NCBI GenBank assembly: GCA_910585715.1
Contig: CAJUEX010000067.1
Location: 1-15,040 of the forward strand
Length of the DNA: 15,040 nt
Source of the DNA: an uncultured Lachnospiraceae bacterium
GTDB taxonomy: Bacteria; Bacillota; Clostridia; Lachnospirales; Lachnospiraceae
Direction: 5' to 3'
Every line of letters begins with the position of its first letter. The first letter of the stretch is position 1. Shown here in pieces: positions 13,396-15,040 of the stretch. A program made the translations under genes and the position numbers. The notes beneath the pieces were generated by a model, which saw only the letters and a list, made by a program, of their open reading frames with translations, was not told the origin of the DNA and ran no database searches.

Positions 13396-14658
13396 ATGAA
13401 GAAAAGTGAGTTAAGGGATGCTGTGAGGGGCATTCATTTAAGTGAGGAGGTAAAAAGGGATATGATTAGGAACATAAAAGAAGAGACAGGAAAAGAACGA
13501 AAAAGCATAAAGAGCCGCAAATGGCAGAAGACAGCAGCGGCGGCAGCTATTGTGGTGGTAGCAGGAGGAGTCATTGCTTTCCCGGTACGGGCATTTATCA
13601 ACGATTATTTCATAAGTCCGGATGTTCAGCTTTATATGGAAGATATGGCGGATGAAGAAAGTAAAAAGATTTTGGAGGATATAGACAATCCGGAAAATAG
13701 TGCCACTTCAGATGCGGACAGCTATTCCAGAGAATATACAGAAGATGAAAAAGCAAGGATGCGAAGTCTGTATGAGCAATATAAGCAGGGAGTTTTTCCG
13801 GAGAAGGGAATCCAAAAGGCATACAGTGAAGAGGAAGCTGCACAGTATGAATTCTGTTATCTGGTAAAAGGGTTTAAGTTCTGTCTGCCGGAAAGGGAAC
13901 TGACTGATGAAGAGTTGCTGGAAATCATAGACTTTGATTTGAAAAGAGACTATGCATTGAAGGAACGTGCTGAGGTTATTGTTGCAGATGAGCTTGCGGA
14001 GATAAGGGAGAAAGAAAAGTCCGGAATAGAAGCGGCTATAGCAAATGGTGGTATTACAGAGGAGCAGGCGATAGAGATTTCAAAGGGGTATTTAAAAGAT
14101 ATTCATGACACTACGGAAGAAGGTCTGTAACTGCTTAGTCATTATGATTATGTTGATAATCTGGAAGAAAAAGGCTGGTATTTAGTAGAGTGGCGTGATG
14201 CACCTTTGTATGAAAGAAACTATTATTTGTATATTAGTGCAGAAGATGGGCAGTTGATTGGTACAGAGTATATTGGTGATGGCTATTTGGAACAGGAAGG
14301 AATCAAGGCAGAGGAAGCAGAAGGTAAAATTCCTGAATTGCATGAAAAAGCGGTAGCTTTTATGAAGGAAAAAATAGGAATATCCTTTGAAAAGGAATAT
14401 GTCTATTATGAAACAGGCGAGGATGATGGGATAACAACCAGAAGAGTAAGATTTATTTTTTCAAATGAAGATGACGGTATTTATGAAGTAGAATATTTAT
14501 GGAATGGCAGCCTTTGGAGCTATTGGAAAGGCGGTATTAATAGCTGTTATGAGGCTTGTGATACTGATTTATCGGAATATGAGGATGGGAAAGTAAATTA
14601 TGATGAGTTTAGAGGTAAGTTCTTCATAACAACATTCAGACAGTTGGATTCCAACTAA
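13396..14658 (+). pseudogene. Probable anti-sigma factor gene interrupted by one in-frame TAA
   Basis: The gene starts at ATG 13396, with AAAGGAG 7-8 bases upstream. The first part, 244 residues, has a basic cytoplasmic head of about 48 residues, one membrane segment (TAAAAAIVVVAGGVIAFPV, near 51-69) and an acidic, helical extracytoplasmic part. This is the layout of Lachnospiraceae ECF anti-sigma proteins; no zinc-binding HxxxCxxC motif is present. A TAA at 14128-14130 stops it, but the same frame continues without another stop to 14658. That continuation is protein-like: YVDNLEEKGWYLVEWRD, then YYLYISAEDGQLIGTEYIGD and repeated beta-strand/helix units resembling PepSY/YcdB-type domains. Together the frame would give about 420 residues. 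It is either a nonsense mutation (one base from CAA, GAA or AAA), a recoded stop or a sequencing error. The first part alone could still hold the sigma factor through its N-terminus. An internal TTG at 14206 lacks a ribosome binding site. Confidence 0.7.
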
Positions 14659-14723
14659 AAAACAGAAGTTTTTCCTAAGGTCATTCATTTCATAAAAAGA
14701 AACGTAGAATTTTTGAAAGAGAG

Positions 14724-14770
14724 ACTGTCGCTTTCACGATGAAAACATCATGGAGCGGCAGTTTTTTATT
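14724..14770 (+). terminator. Terminator after the sigma/anti-sigma pair
   Basis: ACTGTCGCT (14724-14732) pairs with AGCGGCAGT (14754-14762) through nine pairs including one G:U. An inner GATG/CATC closes an AAAA loop, and TTTTTTATTTT follows directly. Confidence 0.75.
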
Positions 14771-14783
14771 TTCAGGCAAGCAG

Positions 14784-14933
14784 ATGCTTACAGAAGAGAA
14801 AATGCAGTATGGCATCCGGCAGGGGGTGCTGTTTCCGACAGTGAAAATGTCCCATAAGGAAGTGATTGGAGAGGTAAGGAAGCTGGCAGATGAGATTTTA
14901 TTAGAGAATACGGTCCGGGCGAGAGCAAGATGA
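14784..14933 (+). CDS. Small unassigned ORF, coupled to the next
   Basis: A 49-residue product from ATG 14784 (MLTEEKMQYGIRQGV...), rich in Lys, Glu and Arg, ending in a basic tail (ENTVRARAR). The frame extends 5' to ATG 14739, but that start lies inside the terminator hairpin and is improbable. ATG 14802, with AGAAGAGAAA in front, is another option. No family is recognised. Its stop codon overlaps the start of the following ORF in an ATGA arrangement, typical of translationally coupled genes, which is the main reason to believe it. It may also be a fragment left by a deletion. Confidence 0.35.
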   Translation: MLTEEKMQYGIRQGVLFPTVKMSHKEVIGEVRKLADEILLENTVRARAR

Positions 14934-15040
14934 CATTTGAAACCTATTACGACATTCTGCACATGGACGGAGAAGATAAATTTCAATTAAACTATCATTC
15001 CCTACCAAAATCCCCATTTTACGCAATCTATCAAACCCAT
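14930..15040 (+). CDS. Partial unassigned ORF running off the window
   Basis: Starts with ATG 14930, overlapping the preceding TGA by four bases, and stays open for 37 codons to the window end. It begins MTFETYYDILHMDGEDKF and contains LPKSPFYAIYQTH. The Tyr/Phe/His-rich composition looks like real protein, but too little is present to name a family. No separate ribosome binding site is obvious, consistent with coupling to the upstream ORF. Confidence 0.4.
   Translation, partial: MTFETYYDILHMDGEDKFQLNYHSLPKSPFYAIYQTH

Noticed and set aside
14206..14658. Independent 150-residue gene starting at TTG 14206
   Set aside because: There is no ribosome binding site, and the frame continues upstream in phase with the anti-sigma gene, so it is the second half of that gene.
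14739..14783. Longer start for the small ORF at the right edge
   Set aside because: The ATG at 14739 lies inside a terminator hairpin with no ribosome binding site.

Overview
The window looks like the chromosome of a low-GC Firmicute, most likely a Lachnospiraceae-type gut Clostridium. The reasons are the strong AGGAGG-type ribosome binding sites, the frequent ATG/GTG/TTG starts, the gene families present and the hairpin-rich intergenic regions. The genus cannot be fixed from sequence alone. All recognisable complete genes lie on the + strand.

Region 1 (1-4600) is clearly more AT-rich than the rest and looks acquired. It opens with the broken C-terminal part of a Gfo/Idh/MocA-type oxidoreductase and its terminator. 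A compact cassette follows that resembles a ribosomally synthesised, modified peptide (RiPP) locus: a BtrH-like protein (727-1767), a 719-residue radical SAM/SPASM enzyme with a long extra N-terminal domain (1811-3970), a 30-codon acidic peptide with its own strong ribosome binding site (4009-4101), and an acidic orphan protein (4139-4513). I infer that the small peptide is the substrate of the radical SAM enzyme. No transporter or protease is visible.

Region 2 (4590-9548) is a tight five-gene operon: circularly permuted ATP-grasp ligase, alpha-E helical protein, transglutaminase-like protease, and two AstE/AspA-type zinc carboxypeptidase paralogues. It is preceded by a promoter plus an early terminator hairpin and closed by a terminator. 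It fits a known but poorly characterised class of amide-bond-forming systems. The second carboxypeptidase paralogue lacks the visible metal-binding and catalytic residues.

Region 3 (9549-11672) holds a stand-alone AAA/DUF4143 ATPase with a good promoter. Just after its stop codon sits a 487-bp non-autonomous mobile element (11178-11664) with 37-bp terminal inverted repeats starting GTAA and a perfect 8-bp target duplication, as expected for IS66-type transposition. Inside are two long hairpins with unrelated arms but 95%-identical 82-bp centres in opposite orientation.

Region 4 (11673-12835) contains purE with its own promoter, then 500 bp of further long palindromes (64-bp arms at 12356-12582; 28-bp arms at 12659-12731). 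The second of these is related to the mobile element.

Region 5 (12848-15040) holds an ECF sigma factor gene and a membrane protein that is probably its anti-sigma factor. The latter is interrupted by one in-frame TAA and continues in the same frame. A terminator and two small unassigned overlapping ORFs follow, the last running off the window.
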